From contig CANFQX010000004.1 in NCBI GenBank assembly GCA_947449255.1, forward strand, positions 62,001 to 126,000: a DNA stretch of 64,000 nucleotides. The letters run 5' to 3'. Numbering within the stretch: position 1 is the stretch's first letter; every line of letters begins with the position of its first letter. This document shows positions 43,494 to 51,633 of this stretch, piece by piece. This stretch comes from Pseudobdellovibrionaceae bacterium (GTDB lineage: Bacteria > Bdellovibrionota > Bdellovibrionia > Bdellovibrionales > Bdellovibrionaceae). The position numbers and the translations under genes were made by a program. A model generated the notes under the pieces. It saw only the letters and a list, made by a program, of their open reading frames with translations. It ran no database searches and had not been told where the DNA came from.

Positions 43494-44341
43494 TGGAGAA
43501 AGCTGCAATACAGGTCTATACAATCTATATTCTATCTGACAGCACCGGAGAAACTGCGGCAACGATGATTCGAGCGGCTCTTGTCCAATATTCGACCAAA
43601 GAAATAAATATCATTCGCTGCAAAAATGTCCGCACTGAAATTCAAGCAGAAACGGTGATTGAAGAGTGTTTTGATCAGCGCGGGATGCTCGTCTTCACGG
43701 TAGCAAGCGAAGGACTTCGGGCTAAAATTCGTGAGTATGCATCCCTAAAAGGCCTGCCCCATTTTGACCTCCTGGGCCCACTATTAAATACTTTTAATTC
43801 TTTTTTTGGCGAGCATTCAGAGGATCACGTTGGTGCTCTTCGTGCTGTAGATGAAAGATATTTTAAACGCATCGAGGCCATAGAATACACAGTTAAACAC
43901 GATGACGGGAAAACTTTTGCTGAACTTGATAAGGCTGACATAGTTCTGGTGGGAATCTCCAGAACCAGCAAGACCCCGCTGTCGATTTTTTTAAGCCACA
44001 AAGGATGGAAGGTGGCCAATGTTCCCTTAGTGCTGGGGTCTCCACTTCCAGATGAACTCTTTAAGATTGATCAACGCAGAGTCGTTGGACTCATTATTGA
44101 TATGGACACCTTGCAGAGAATACGCAAGAGTAGATTGGAAAAATTTGGTCAAGATCCTGGCGGATCCTATGCCTCAATGTATAACATTTCCAAAGAGATC
44201 GAATATGCCGAAGAACTCTTCAAACAAAATCGGCGGTGGCCTGTTTTCAATGTAACTGAGCGAGCTCTTGAGGAGACCGCTAGTGAAATTGTTCGCATCA
44301 TAGCCGCAAGGCTGGGTCTACCAGACAGTGTCATTTTTTAA
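43493..44341 (+). CDS. Bifunctional PPDK/PEP synthase regulatory protein (DUF299)
   Basis: 282 residues. The conserved N-terminal ILSDSTGETAATMIRAAL, the P-loop-like GISRTSKTPLSIFLSHKGWKVANVPLV, and the C-terminal VTERALEETASEIVRII define the PPDK regulatory protein/PSRP family. It phosphorylates and dephosphorylates a threonine in pyruvate phosphate dikinase or PEP synthase, controlling PEP formation. The target kinase gene is not in the window. Followed directly by a strong terminator that overlaps the next gene's stop. Confidence 0.95.
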   Translation: MEKAAIQVYTIYILSDSTGETAATMIRAALVQYSTKEINIIRCKNVRTEIQAETVIEECFDQRGMLVFTVASEGLRAKIREYASLKGLPHFDLLGPLLNTFNSFFGEHSEDHVGALRAVDERYFKRIEAIEYTVKHDDGKTFAELDKADIVLVGISRTSKTPLSIFLSHKGWKVANVPLVLGSPLPDELFKIDQRRVVGLIIDMDTLQRIRKSRLEKFGQDPGGSYASMYNISKEIEYAEELFKQNRRWPVFNVTERALEETASEIVRIIAARLGLPDSVIF

Positions 44342-44371
44342 TAGAGGGTAAAATTTCCCTCTATTCTTTTT
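44340..44371. terminator. Intrinsic terminator between convergent genes
   Basis: Perfect 9-bp stem AATAGAGGG / CCCTCTATT with a TAAAATTT loop, then CTTTTT on the plus strand. The right arm overlaps the stop codon of the LysR gene (44361-44363). Confidence 0.85.
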
Positions 44372-45302
44372 CATGCTGAGACAATGTTTTGTAAAAAACC
44401 TCAATCAACGGCTTTGCAGCTGAATTTTTTTTATAATAGCATATTAGATCCAGTTCATAATGAAAGTCCTTCACATAAACACGGCGAAGCCTCCCTGAAC
44501 GCACCTGCTTTTTTATTGAATGAGCAGGCAAAAAACCCCACCCAAGCCCAGACTCGATAACTCGTTTTAAAGTGCCCACATTTGAAGATTCAAAAATGCA
44601 ATTGGGCTCGCTTCGTTGGTGAGCTTCACCCACGTTCTTTGAAAAACTAACTGAACCATTTATTTTTTCAAGTAAGGCTTGATTAAAGTTGGGAAATTCA
44701 TCTGTAAAGTTCACCAGTGGAAAGTTTCCCAAATCTTTAGTCAGGATTTGTAGGGGTAATTTCTCGTCCTTACTCGATCCGACGAGCCACATTTCTTCTT
44801 TAAGTAAGAACTTCTCTTCGCAATTTTCGAATTCAGCAGCATATTGCGTTTTAATTTCAGGAAGAATAATTATATCTAAATTTGACTTTTTAAAAGTCTT
44901 AATCAAATCATCACCTCGGCCATATTCAAACTTAAGCATCAATTCTGGATTGTGCCTCATGAGTCGAGCAACAATAGGACTCATTAATTGTAAACCTATG
45001 GAGTTCAATGTTCCAACTCGCAAATGGCCCCTCATTTGATTGCCAATGGCCTTAATAGCAATTTCTGCTTGCTGAGCAAGGTGGATTATTTTCTTAGAGT
45101 ATTCATAAAGCATTTCCCCCTGAGGCGTCGCTTTAATTTGTCGAACACCTCTCACCATCAACTCAACACCTAGATCTTGTTCTAGATTTCTGATCTGCTG
45201 ACTGACTGCGGGCTGAGTAAGATAAAGTTTATCAGCAGCTGCAGTCATGCTGCCTTCATCAAGGACTGTCACAAAGGTTGTCAGTTGGTAGAGGTTTTTC
45301 AA
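44361..45302 (-). CDS. LysR-family transcriptional regulator
   Basis: 313 residues. The N-terminal winged helix reads LDEGSMTAAADKLYLTQPAVSQQIRNLEQDLGVELM, the classic LTTR signature. A linker helix and a periplasmic-binding-protein-like effector domain (91-300, beginning RGHLRVGTLNSIG) follow. It is divergent from the 45393 gene across 90 bp that contains a dyad, so it probably controls that gene or itself. The effector is unknown. Confidence 0.93.
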   Translation of the reverse strand: MKNLYQLTTFVTVLDEGSMTAAADKLYLTQPAVSQQIRNLEQDLGVELMVRGVRQIKATPQGEMLYEYSKKIIHLAQQAEIAIKAIGNQMRGHLRVGTLNSIGLQLMSPIVARLMRHNPELMLKFEYGRGDDLIKTFKKSNLDIIILPEIKTQYAAEFENCEEKFLLKEEMWLVGSSKDEKLPLQILTKDLGNFPLVNFTDEFPNFNQALLEKINGSVSFSKNVGEAHQRSEPNCIFESSNVGTLKRVIESGLGWGFLPAHSIKKQVRSGRLRRVYVKDFHYELDLICYYKKNSAAKPLIEVFYKTLSQHEKE

Positions 45303-45339
45303 GGAAATTTCTCCTTTGTTTTTTTAACAAAAAATGCGC

Positions 45340-45353
45340 TACAATAATTTGTA
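45340..45353. promoter_or_regulatory. Probable LysR operator
   Basis: Dyad TACAA-TAAT-TTGTA between the divergent LysR and 45393 genes. It resembles a LysR-type box in size and position. Confidence 0.5.
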
Positions 45354-45392
45354 CATCTATTCCAATAAAATATCTAGCATCCAGAGGTTTTC

Positions 45393-46109
45393 ATGAGCTC
45401 GATTAAGTGGACCAGTTTTTTCATTTCATTATTTTTAGTCCTATGTTCTTTAGATTCCAATGCTACGGTTTTTAGAAATGCCTATATCTCGTTCGAAATG
45501 CCTGAAACTTGGAAGTGCAATCTTGAACAGACGGAATGGGTTTGTCGAAGTGAACAATCTAAAGAGTCTAAAGAGGCCATTATAATCTTAACAGCCAAAG
45601 AAGTTGGCCCCACGGACTCCTTCCCCCTTTATGAAGCCCACCTTAACAATCCTATAGCGTCGAACATAAAGGGTGCTTCTCAACTTTCTAAAGTGGAATA
45701 TAAAACTAAAGCTGTCCTAATCAATGATCAAAACTGGCTAGATTCACTGCACATGGGATCTGAGGTGCCAAATTATTTTACTCGCTATTTAGCAACGATC
45801 AAAGATCGCATTGCTATTTTAGTCACTTTCAGCGCGCACAAACAGTTCTACACAAAGTACAGCCAAGATTTTTTCAAAGCTGTTATGAGCTTACGTGTAA
45901 TTGCAACAAAGAACTTAAACTCTCGCCCCGAACTGGGTCCCATTCGCCCCGGTGGCGATACTCTTGGCGGGCATATTGGTTCAGCAATGCCGTCAGATAT
46001 GTATCAAGCAGAGCCTAAGGGAAAAGGGAAAAGCAAACTGTTCCTAGCTGGTGCACTAATTTTGGCAGCTCTTGGTGTTTTAGTATTTCTCAAATCAAGA
46101 AAGAAATAA
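45393..46109 (+). CDS. Secreted protein with C-terminal membrane anchor, unknown function
   Basis: 238 residues. Signal peptide at 1-25 (FFISLFLVLCSLDSNA), then a beta-rich domain with two Cys in WKCNLEQTEWVC. A Gly/Pro linker (RPGGDTLGGHIGSAMP) leads to a C-terminal hydrophobic span (LFLAGALILAALGVLVFLK) ending SRKK. So it is a periplasmic domain held by a C-terminal membrane anchor. The anchor with basic end resembles sorting-type tails but lacks a known motif. Divergent from the LysR gene. Confidence 0.75.
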   Translation: MSSIKWTSFFISLFLVLCSLDSNATVFRNAYISFEMPETWKCNLEQTEWVCRSEQSKESKEAIIILTAKEVGPTDSFPLYEAHLNNPIASNIKGASQLSKVEYKTKAVLINDQNWLDSLHMGSEVPNYFTRYLATIKDRIAILVTFSAHKQFYTKYSQDFFKAVMSLRVIATKNLNSRPELGPIRPGGDTLGGHIGSAMPSDMYQAEPKGKGKSKLFLAGALILAALGVLVFLKSRKK

Positions 46110-46130
46110 TAAAAAATATCTTTTCAAGGG

Positions 46131-46160
46131 GCCTTTGAGATCAGATCCAAAGGCATTTTA
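46131..46160 (+). terminator. Terminator after the 45393 gene
   Basis: GCCTTTG-AGATCAGATC-CAAAGGC, then ATTTTAATT. The stem is 7 bp and the T-run is weak. Confidence 0.5.
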
Positions 46161-46181
46161 ATTAGGATAATATTGATTAAT

Positions 46182-46219
46182 AAAAAAACCTTCTTAGTTA
46201 GATCTAAGAAGGTTTTTTT
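46182..46219. terminator. Strong bidirectional terminator
   Basis: Perfect 16-bp pairing from AAAAAAACCTTCTTAG to CTAAGAAGGTTTTTTT with a TTAGAT loop. It ends both convergent genes (45393 plus, 46249 minus). Confidence 0.92.
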
Positions 46220-46248
46220 ATTTGATCTTAAATTATATTTTTAAGAAA

Positions 46249-47151
46249 TTAAGCGATAGTTGGAAATGCGACAACCAAAAGATGGAATTTACCTTTGGCG
46301 GTATTGAATGGTACAAGCATTCCACCAGAACCCAGCGCGCAAGGAACCACTTGGTTAGCACCCATTAATATTCTTGGAATTTTCATTTTTGCACCAAAGT
46401 TTGAAATCTCAGCTTTAGCATTCGCAAAAATAATGTTATTGATCTCACCGACTGCAGATTGATTCTCTTGAGTAAGTTCAGTTTGTTCTATCTGCATTAT
46501 TGTGGACACAACCTCAAGATAACTAGCCTTATCGAAGGTGATCGCAAGGAATCCTTGAAAGTGCTGACTTTCAATATCAACGACCGATGAAACCTCTCCC
46601 ATGAGTGGCTCATGGGGTGATTTTGGTCCTGCTTTATCCATAATAATAGATGTGACCCCAAATTGACCCAAAATATTCAATGTTGCCTTAATAACCGCGT
46701 TAATAACTCGAACATCAACTACATATTTAATATTGGTTCCCTCAGAAGCCTTCATCGGTCCTGCGGGATAGTTGAGCATCGTGATCATCGATGCGATCAG
46801 GTCATCGTTATTGATTGGTTTTTTAAAATATTTACTCTTCCGAATAGCTTCTGGTAAAGTGGTAGGATCCTCTGCAATTCCCAGCACAATGAGCTTAGCA
46901 TCTTGAGTGTTTTTATACCGATTAAGTCCATGAACAAACCAACCCTCTTTCATTCGAGGGCACTCAGAATCCATCAATACTAAATCAAATCGCTGCTTAT
47001 CAGCTTTGATCGCAGCTTCTGCCCCATCTCGTGCATGAATAAAGACTACCGACATGTCTGGATCAGCCATTTTCCTAGGTAAATTCTCTCGAATTTCCTT
47101 CTCAAGCTCCATATCACTAACGATCATGAGAATATTTTTTCTTGTCTTCAT
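46249..47151 (-). CDS. Receiver domain-CheX phosphatase fusion
   Basis: 300 residues. Residues 1-125 are a receiver with phosphoacceptor D61 (LVLMDSECPRM) and the KKPI Lys. Residues 140-300 form a CheX/CheC domain: VINAVIKATLNILGQFGV, GFLAITFDKASYLEVVSTIM, and the phosphatase E-x-x-N in AVGEINNIIFANAKAEI. CheX normally dephosphorylates CheY-P. A fused receiver suggests self-regulation or control of a motility or other signalling output. No other chemotaxis gene is adjacent. Confidence 0.85.
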   Translation of the reverse strand: MKTRKNILMIVSDMELEKEIRENLPRKMADPDMSVVFIHARDGAEAAIKADKQRFDLVLMDSECPRMKEGWFVHGLNRYKNTQDAKLIVLGIAEDPTTLPEAIRKSKYFKKPINNDDLIASMITMLNYPAGPMKASEGTNIKYVVDVRVINAVIKATLNILGQFGVTSIIMDKAGPKSPHEPLMGEVSSVVDIESQHFQGFLAITFDKASYLEVVSTIMQIEQTELTQENQSAVGEINNIIFANAKAEISNFGAKMKIPRILMGANQVVPCALGSGGMLVPFNTAKGKFHLLVVAFPTIA

Positions 47152-47366
47152 AAATCTTTCTTATTTAAAACACACAACACTATCGACCCGAATTAAATAA
47201 AACTGTACACTTAATTAAATCTTTATAACTTGCATTTGGGTAGGCCAAACTTATTAAATTAGACCTAGCTTAAATGACCTGGACTTTAGACGATCTATAA
47301 TGAATGTCTCAATTTCACCTGGTCAAACATCCAGGTTAAAGTTATTTTTTTGGCACTAAAGCAAGG

Positions 47367-47861
47367 TTACCAAATATTTAATATTTCATATTCACGAATT
47401 TGCGAACCATTTTCTACGATGGCAACGTCGCCTTTTTTACGGGATAAAAGTGCGCCACCCACTGGACTATTAGGAGTTATAATTTGAATATTCAACCCTT
47501 CAAACTTCACCGCAAGTCCTCCTCCTTTGACCATGATAAAGAAATGTGACCGCCGCCCCTGACTCTCGACCTCGATCAGAGCCGAAGAATTGATTTTATC
47601 ATTTTCACCAAAATCTTTAACTTGAAGGTGAGTCAGGATAACAAGCAGCTCCTCAATTTCCGAAATACGCTTTGCTTGGGCTCCTGCTAAATAGGAAGCC
47701 TCAAGCCCCCTTGTATCATATTTATTTTCAGGCTTGCTTTCTTCGTGAGTTGCCGCCTCATAGGTTGCAAGTTGTGCTTGCTTTACTATAGCCAGATCTG
47801 CCAGCAATTGCTCCCGAAGTGCCGTCACAAGCTTTTTTTTATCCAAAACAACTGTACTCAT
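47367..47861 (-). CDS. GreA/GreB-like transcription factor
   Basis: Start set at the second ATG (MSTVVLDKKKL), as the first lies against the GGGGG ribosome site. Residues 5-75 form a predicted coiled coil (LREQLLADLAIVKQAQLATYEAATHE, then YDTRGLEASYLAGAQAKRISEIEELL). The C-terminal half is an FKBP-type Gre domain (IQIITPNSPVGGALLSRKKGDVAIV, matching the SPxGxALLGKKxGD signature). GreA-like proteins enter the RNA polymerase secondary channel. It is shorter and more divergent than GreA, so a Rnk- or Gre-like regulator is as likely. Confidence 0.75.
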   Translation of the reverse strand: MSTVVLDKKKLVTALREQLLADLAIVKQAQLATYEAATHEESKPENKYDTRGLEASYLAGAQAKRISEIEELLVILTHLQVKDFGENDKINSSALIEVESQGRRSHFFIMVKGGGLAVKFEGLNIQIITPNSPVGGALLSRKKGDVAIVENGSQIREYEILNIW

Positions 47862-47885
47862 CATGCCCCCTATCCGCTCATGCCA

Positions 47886-49364
47886 TTATGGCAGCATGAT
47901 TACTTCAGGTTGATACTTCTGAAATTGTGGAATGATAGATTCATTCCCATAAATAACAGCTTTAAACTTTGTCGGATCTAAATGTCGTTTTATCGCCGCA
48001 TTAACCTTTGAAGCATTTAGGGAATTTACGCTTTTATTATATTTGGTCAGATAGTCAAAAGGAATGCCATAGAAATCAAGAATCAAGAAATTGAAAGCCA
48101 ATCGATCCGAGGTTTCAATTGTCCTTGGAAACTGGCCAATCAATTGACTTTTGCCCGCATTCACTTCGTATTCGCTGGCCCCATCGCTCACAAATTCATT
48201 CAAAACCTTGAGTGTTTCATCAAAAGTTCGGCCAGCAGAGTCATTTTTTGAAAAAGTGCTAATATCAAAACTACCTTTATCCCTACGAACATCAAAATAA
48301 GATGAAATAGAATAAGTTAAGCCGAGGTCATCTCGAACCTTTTGATTCAATCGACTAGCAAATCCACCACCCAATATTTCGTTCCCAAGACGCAAGGTTA
48401 AAAAATCTTCGTCACTCCTGCTGATTCCAACTTGAGAAAGTCGAATCTGCGACTGCTGAAGTCCTTTTTTAATGAACAGTCTTACTTGCATTTTTTCGGT
48501 AGAGCTTGCTGGTTCAGCTTTACTCGACTGAATAGTCCGGCGATCCCAGTTTGAAAAAGTTTTCTCTACCAACTTCTCGTACTCGCTATCGAATTTTCCA
48601 ACAACGGCCAATGTAGAATTATTAGGTCTGTAATAAGCCAGGTAATGGCTTATTAAATCTTGTTTTGAAATCCCTTTTACAGATTCCAAAGTTCCATTGA
48701 CATCCCTTGAATAGGGATGATCACCAAAAAGAAATTCATCCATTTTTTCGGTTGCATATTCAGAAGGACTGTCTACTTTTTTGGTTAACATAGAAAGAAC
48801 TTGAGCTTTTTTTCGTTTGATTTCCAAATCCGAAAAAGAAGGATGCATGACAATTTCAGAAAACAGCTCTAATAGATTTTCAGAATACAAAGATAAAGTG
48901 TCTGAATCAATTGTAGTAAAATCGTAGCCAGGAGAAATATCTACTCCGGTTCCCATTTGACCGAATTCTTCCGCAATTTTAACTGAACTTCTGTGAATAG
49001 TTCCTTCATCCAATAAACTGGTCATAAAGGAATTTAAACCCGCCATTGATTTTGACTCCTGCATAGATCCTGCTTTAACCAATAGCGTAAGGCTAATTCT
49101 TGGCAGGGAGTCATCTGGAACAAATATTATTTTCAAGCCATTTTCAAGAACCAACTCTCTAAAGGGACGAAATTTAAAATTATAATTTGAGTCTTCATTG
49201 CTTATTGATGCCGATTCATGACCTTTATAGATTATTCGACCTAAAATATCACTTAGACCATTGTTGGCGCCTGAATTTTCTGCTTTAAAGCTAGCGCATC
49301 CCAACAGATTTAAGACCAAACCCAAACAGAACGTCATTATTGGAATTCTAAAAATTTTATTCAT
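47886..49364 (-). CDS. M16-family peptidase-like lipoprotein, inactive-type subunit
   Basis: 492 residues. Signal peptide ending in lipobox LLGC (residues about 20-23), so an outer- or inner-membrane lipoprotein. Two M16 domains, including LRLGNEILGGGFASRLNQKVRDDLGLTYSISS. At the position of HxxEH it reads SFMTSLLDEGT, so the zinc motif is missing. It probably forms the substrate-binding partner of the catalytic M16 encoded just upstream, with a 4-bp overlap, as in other M16 heterodimers. Confidence 0.9.
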   Translation of the reverse strand: MNKIFRIPIMTFCLGLVLNLLGCASFKAENSGANNGLSDILGRIIYKGHESASISNEDSNYNFKFRPFRELVLENGLKIIFVPDDSLPRISLTLLVKAGSMQESKSMAGLNSFMTSLLDEGTIHRSSVKIAEEFGQMGTGVDISPGYDFTTIDSDTLSLYSENLLELFSEIVMHPSFSDLEIKRKKAQVLSMLTKKVDSPSEYATEKMDEFLFGDHPYSRDVNGTLESVKGISKQDLISHYLAYYRPNNSTLAVVGKFDSEYEKLVEKTFSNWDRRTIQSSKAEPASSTEKMQVRLFIKKGLQQSQIRLSQVGISRSDEDFLTLRLGNEILGGGFASRLNQKVRDDLGLTYSISSYFDVRRDKGSFDISTFSKNDSAGRTFDETLKVLNEFVSDGASEYEVNAGKSQLIGQFPRTIETSDRLAFNFLILDFYGIPFDYLTKYNKSVNSLNASKVNAAIKRHLDPTKFKAVIYGNESIIPQFQKYQPEVIMLP

Positions 49365-50773
49365 TTAACAACCTTTTTATTCTCTTTTGGTTCTAAAACA
49401 ATCAAGGCTCTCTGATCAGGTTTTATGTATTTTTTCAAAACTCTTGTTATATCTTCCGCAGTGACCATTTCATATTTATCTAAATCAGAAAAAAGACTGC
49501 TGTAGGAGCCACTCACAATTTCATTGACTGCGAGAGCACGCGCTTTGCCATCGCTGGTTTTGAGGTTGTCCACAAACTCTTTGATGACCTGTGTTTTTGC
49601 TTTCTGCAATTCTGATACAGAAACCTTGGTATTTTTTATTTTACCCAGCTCTTGATAGACCTGGGCCAATGAGCTTTGAATTCCAAGTCCTGGATTCACA
49701 TTCGCGCCAAGTGCAAATATTCCATCATTTTTTAATGAATAGCTGAATGCATAGGCAGAGGTTGCAAGTTGTTTATCGTACACTAAATTTTTATGCATAC
49801 GACTCGAAGTCCCAGAACCAAGTATATTTGCAGCCAAATCTAGGGCGTACATATCAGGGTGTCCTTGCTCAGGACCTTTATAGGCCAAGATGAAAGAGCT
49901 ATTTTGGACCTCTTTTTTCAAACTCGCATTTTCAAATTTCCCTTGGGAAGGCTCTTTCAAGTATTTCCTTCTGGGCATCGGTTTATAGGAGAGTGATCCA
50001 TAATATTTTTCAATCATGATCTTCACTTTATTGGTTTCAAAATCTCCAACAATTACCAAGACAGCATTGTTCGGCACATAAAAAGTATTGTAAAAAAATC
50101 GCAATTTTTCAGTATTGTAGTTGTTAATATCGGCCATTTCTCCTATCACAGGCCACCGATAGGAACTCACTTTAAAAAGTGTATTCATCATCAATTCCCG
50201 AGATAACTCCATGGGATTGTCATCAACCCGCCAACGGCGTTCCTCCTTAACGACTTCCCTCTCACTTTTTAAATCCTCGGGTCTTAAAGCCAAGGAACTC
50301 ATGCGATCAACTTCCATATCCATGACCAGCTCTAATTTTGAACTAGGCAGGCTTTCAAAAAAGCCAGTGTAGTCATAGGTTGTAAATGCATTATTTGTTA
50401 TTCCATTTTCATGAAAAATACGATCGAAGGATTTGCCATCATATTTTTTCGCCCCCTTAAACATCATATGTTCAAGCATGTGAGCGGCTCCAGTAACACC
50501 TGGCGCCTCGTCTCTTGAACCAACTCTGTACCAAGTATGATAACTCAACATTGGAACAGAGTGATCTTCAGATAATAAAACAGTGAGTCCATTTTTTAAG
50601 ACAAACTTAGTCACTGGAAGAGTAATTTTTAAACTATCGACCTTTTGCTCTATTTTTATATTATTTAATTTAACACTGAGGTCTGGCTCCGAAGGTGACG
50701 TGGCCCAAGCTCCACAAGCCAGCAAATTAAGAACAATGCTTAAGCTGGTAATTCGTACTGACAATCGCAACAT
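49361..50773 (-). CDS. M16-family zinc metallopeptidase, catalytic subunit
   Basis: The start at MLRLSVRITS gives a clean signal peptide; a longer frame reaches 50803. A signal peptide ends either at LLAC (lipobox-like) or AWA. The zinc motif HMLEH and the downstream Glu in LKSEREVVKEERR are present, with YDYTGFFESLP between. The second M16 domain shows the GSGTSSRMHKNLVYDKQLA block. It probably pairs with the inactive subunit immediately downstream. A periplasmic peptide or signal-peptide degrader is inferred from the family. Confidence 0.93.
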   Translation of the reverse strand: MLRLSVRITSLSIVLNLLACGAWATSPSEPDLSVKLNNIKIEQKVDSLKITLPVTKFVLKNGLTVLLSEDHSVPMLSYHTWYRVGSRDEAPGVTGAAHMLEHMMFKGAKKYDGKSFDRIFHENGITNNAFTTYDYTGFFESLPSSKLELVMDMEVDRMSSLALRPEDLKSEREVVKEERRWRVDDNPMELSRELMMNTLFKVSSYRWPVIGEMADINNYNTEKLRFFYNTFYVPNNAVLVIVGDFETNKVKIMIEKYYGSLSYKPMPRRKYLKEPSQGKFENASLKKEVQNSSFILAYKGPEQGHPDMYALDLAANILGSGTSSRMHKNLVYDKQLATSAYAFSYSLKNDGIFALGANVNPGLGIQSSLAQVYQELGKIKNTKVSVSELQKAKTQVIKEFVDNLKTSDGKARALAVNEIVSGSYSSLFSDLDKYEMVTAEDITRVLKKYIKPDQRALIVLEPKENKKVVK

Positions 50774-50895
50774 GCTTACAACCTTTTGAATAGAGTATAC
50801 CATATATCTATTCTGAGACTTGCGTGGCCGGAAAACAACTGTTTGAATAAAATTCTAGCTTTCAGTCAGCTCAAGATTAATTAGAAACTAGATTC

Positions 50896-51408
50896 TTATT
50901 GGACAACAAAATCTGAAAAATACACGTCTTTGACAACACCTTTATGAAGTATTTCATTAACCTCTTGGGCAATTTTGTCTTTCAAAAACAACTTACCTTG
51001 TATGCTTTCAAGACCATCGAAGGACTCTTCATTCAAAATTCGAACAATTCTATCTCGCGCTTTGGCCCTATTTTCTGGTTCCATGACTTCTTCAAAGCCT
51101 TCTTTCCCTAGCATTTGTAAATTAACTTCAAGGCGAATAGTTTTTTGCATCTCCCCACCTAAATTGACCGTAAACTTATCCATCGTGTAGACCAAGGGGC
51201 CAACTTCAGCTTCACTGACTGTAGAAGCCATAGTTCTCATCAATTGTTCATCTGTTATTTTCGGATTTTCCCAGCCTATGGTCGAGGAATAGACCATGAA
51301 AACGCCCCCACCCATCACTACTAAATTTAAAACAGCAAACATGATTTGGAAAATCAGTCCTTTGTTTTTTTTTGATTCTGGCGCTGCAGCTGCCTGTTGT
51401 TCTGCCAT
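50896..51408 (-). CDS. fliL: FliL-family flagellar basal-body protein
   Basis: 170 residues. N-terminal cytoplasmic tail with AAAA, one TM (IFQIMFAVLNLVVMGGGVFMVY) and a periplasmic FliL domain: VYTMDKFTVNLGG, RLEVNLQMLG and the C-terminal VKDVYFSDFVVQ. FliL stabilises stator complexes of the flagellar motor. It stands alone without other flagellar genes nearby. Divergent from the transpeptidase gene across a palindrome-rich region. Confidence 0.93.
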   Translation of the reverse strand: MAEQQAAAAPESKKNKGLIFQIMFAVLNLVVMGGGVFMVYSSTIGWENPKITDEQLMRTMASTVSEAEVGPLVYTMDKFTVNLGGEMQKTIRLEVNLQMLGKEGFEEVMEPENRAKARDRIVRILNEESFDGLESIQGKLFLKDKIAQEVNEILHKGVVKDVYFSDFVVQ

Positions 51409-51452
51409 GATTTATTTCCCTCGGTTTTATTGCTTATCGGTCTAGCAGGCTA

Positions 51453-51466
51453 AAGTCTTAAGACTT
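51453..51466. promoter_or_regulatory. 14-bp perfect palindrome in the fliL/transpeptidase intergenic region
   Basis: AAGTCTTAAGACTT, self-complementary. It lies 45 bp upstream of fliL and could be an operator. Confidence 0.45.
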
Positions 51467-51563
51467 CAAAAAAAATCTTAAGCACTTTTCAAGGTGCAAA
51501 AAGTGTCATAACTTGAAAGCAGTGCTATCCAAGGCCGTCAATAGAGGGTTATTTGACCAAAAA

Positions 51564-51582
51564 ATGTCTAGTCCTTAGACAT
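51564..51582. promoter_or_regulatory. Dyad overlapping the transpeptidase promoter region
   Basis: ATGTCTA-GTCCT-TAGACAT, immediately before the -35 box at 51584. Confidence 0.45.
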
Positions 51583-51583
51583 G

Positions 51584-51612
51584 TTGACACTGAAACTTGA
51601 CAAAATGATATG
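51584..51612 (+). promoter_or_regulatory. Probable promoter of the L,D-transpeptidase gene
   Basis: TTGACA at 51584-51589 (consensus -35), 17-bp spacer, GATATG at 51607-51612. A second perfect TTGACA is at 51597-51602 with CATAAT 19 bp further. Both place the transcription start near or after 51619, so the upstream ATG at 51610 is probably not used. Confidence 0.5.
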
Positions 51613-51633
51613 CTCATACCTCATAATAGGACT

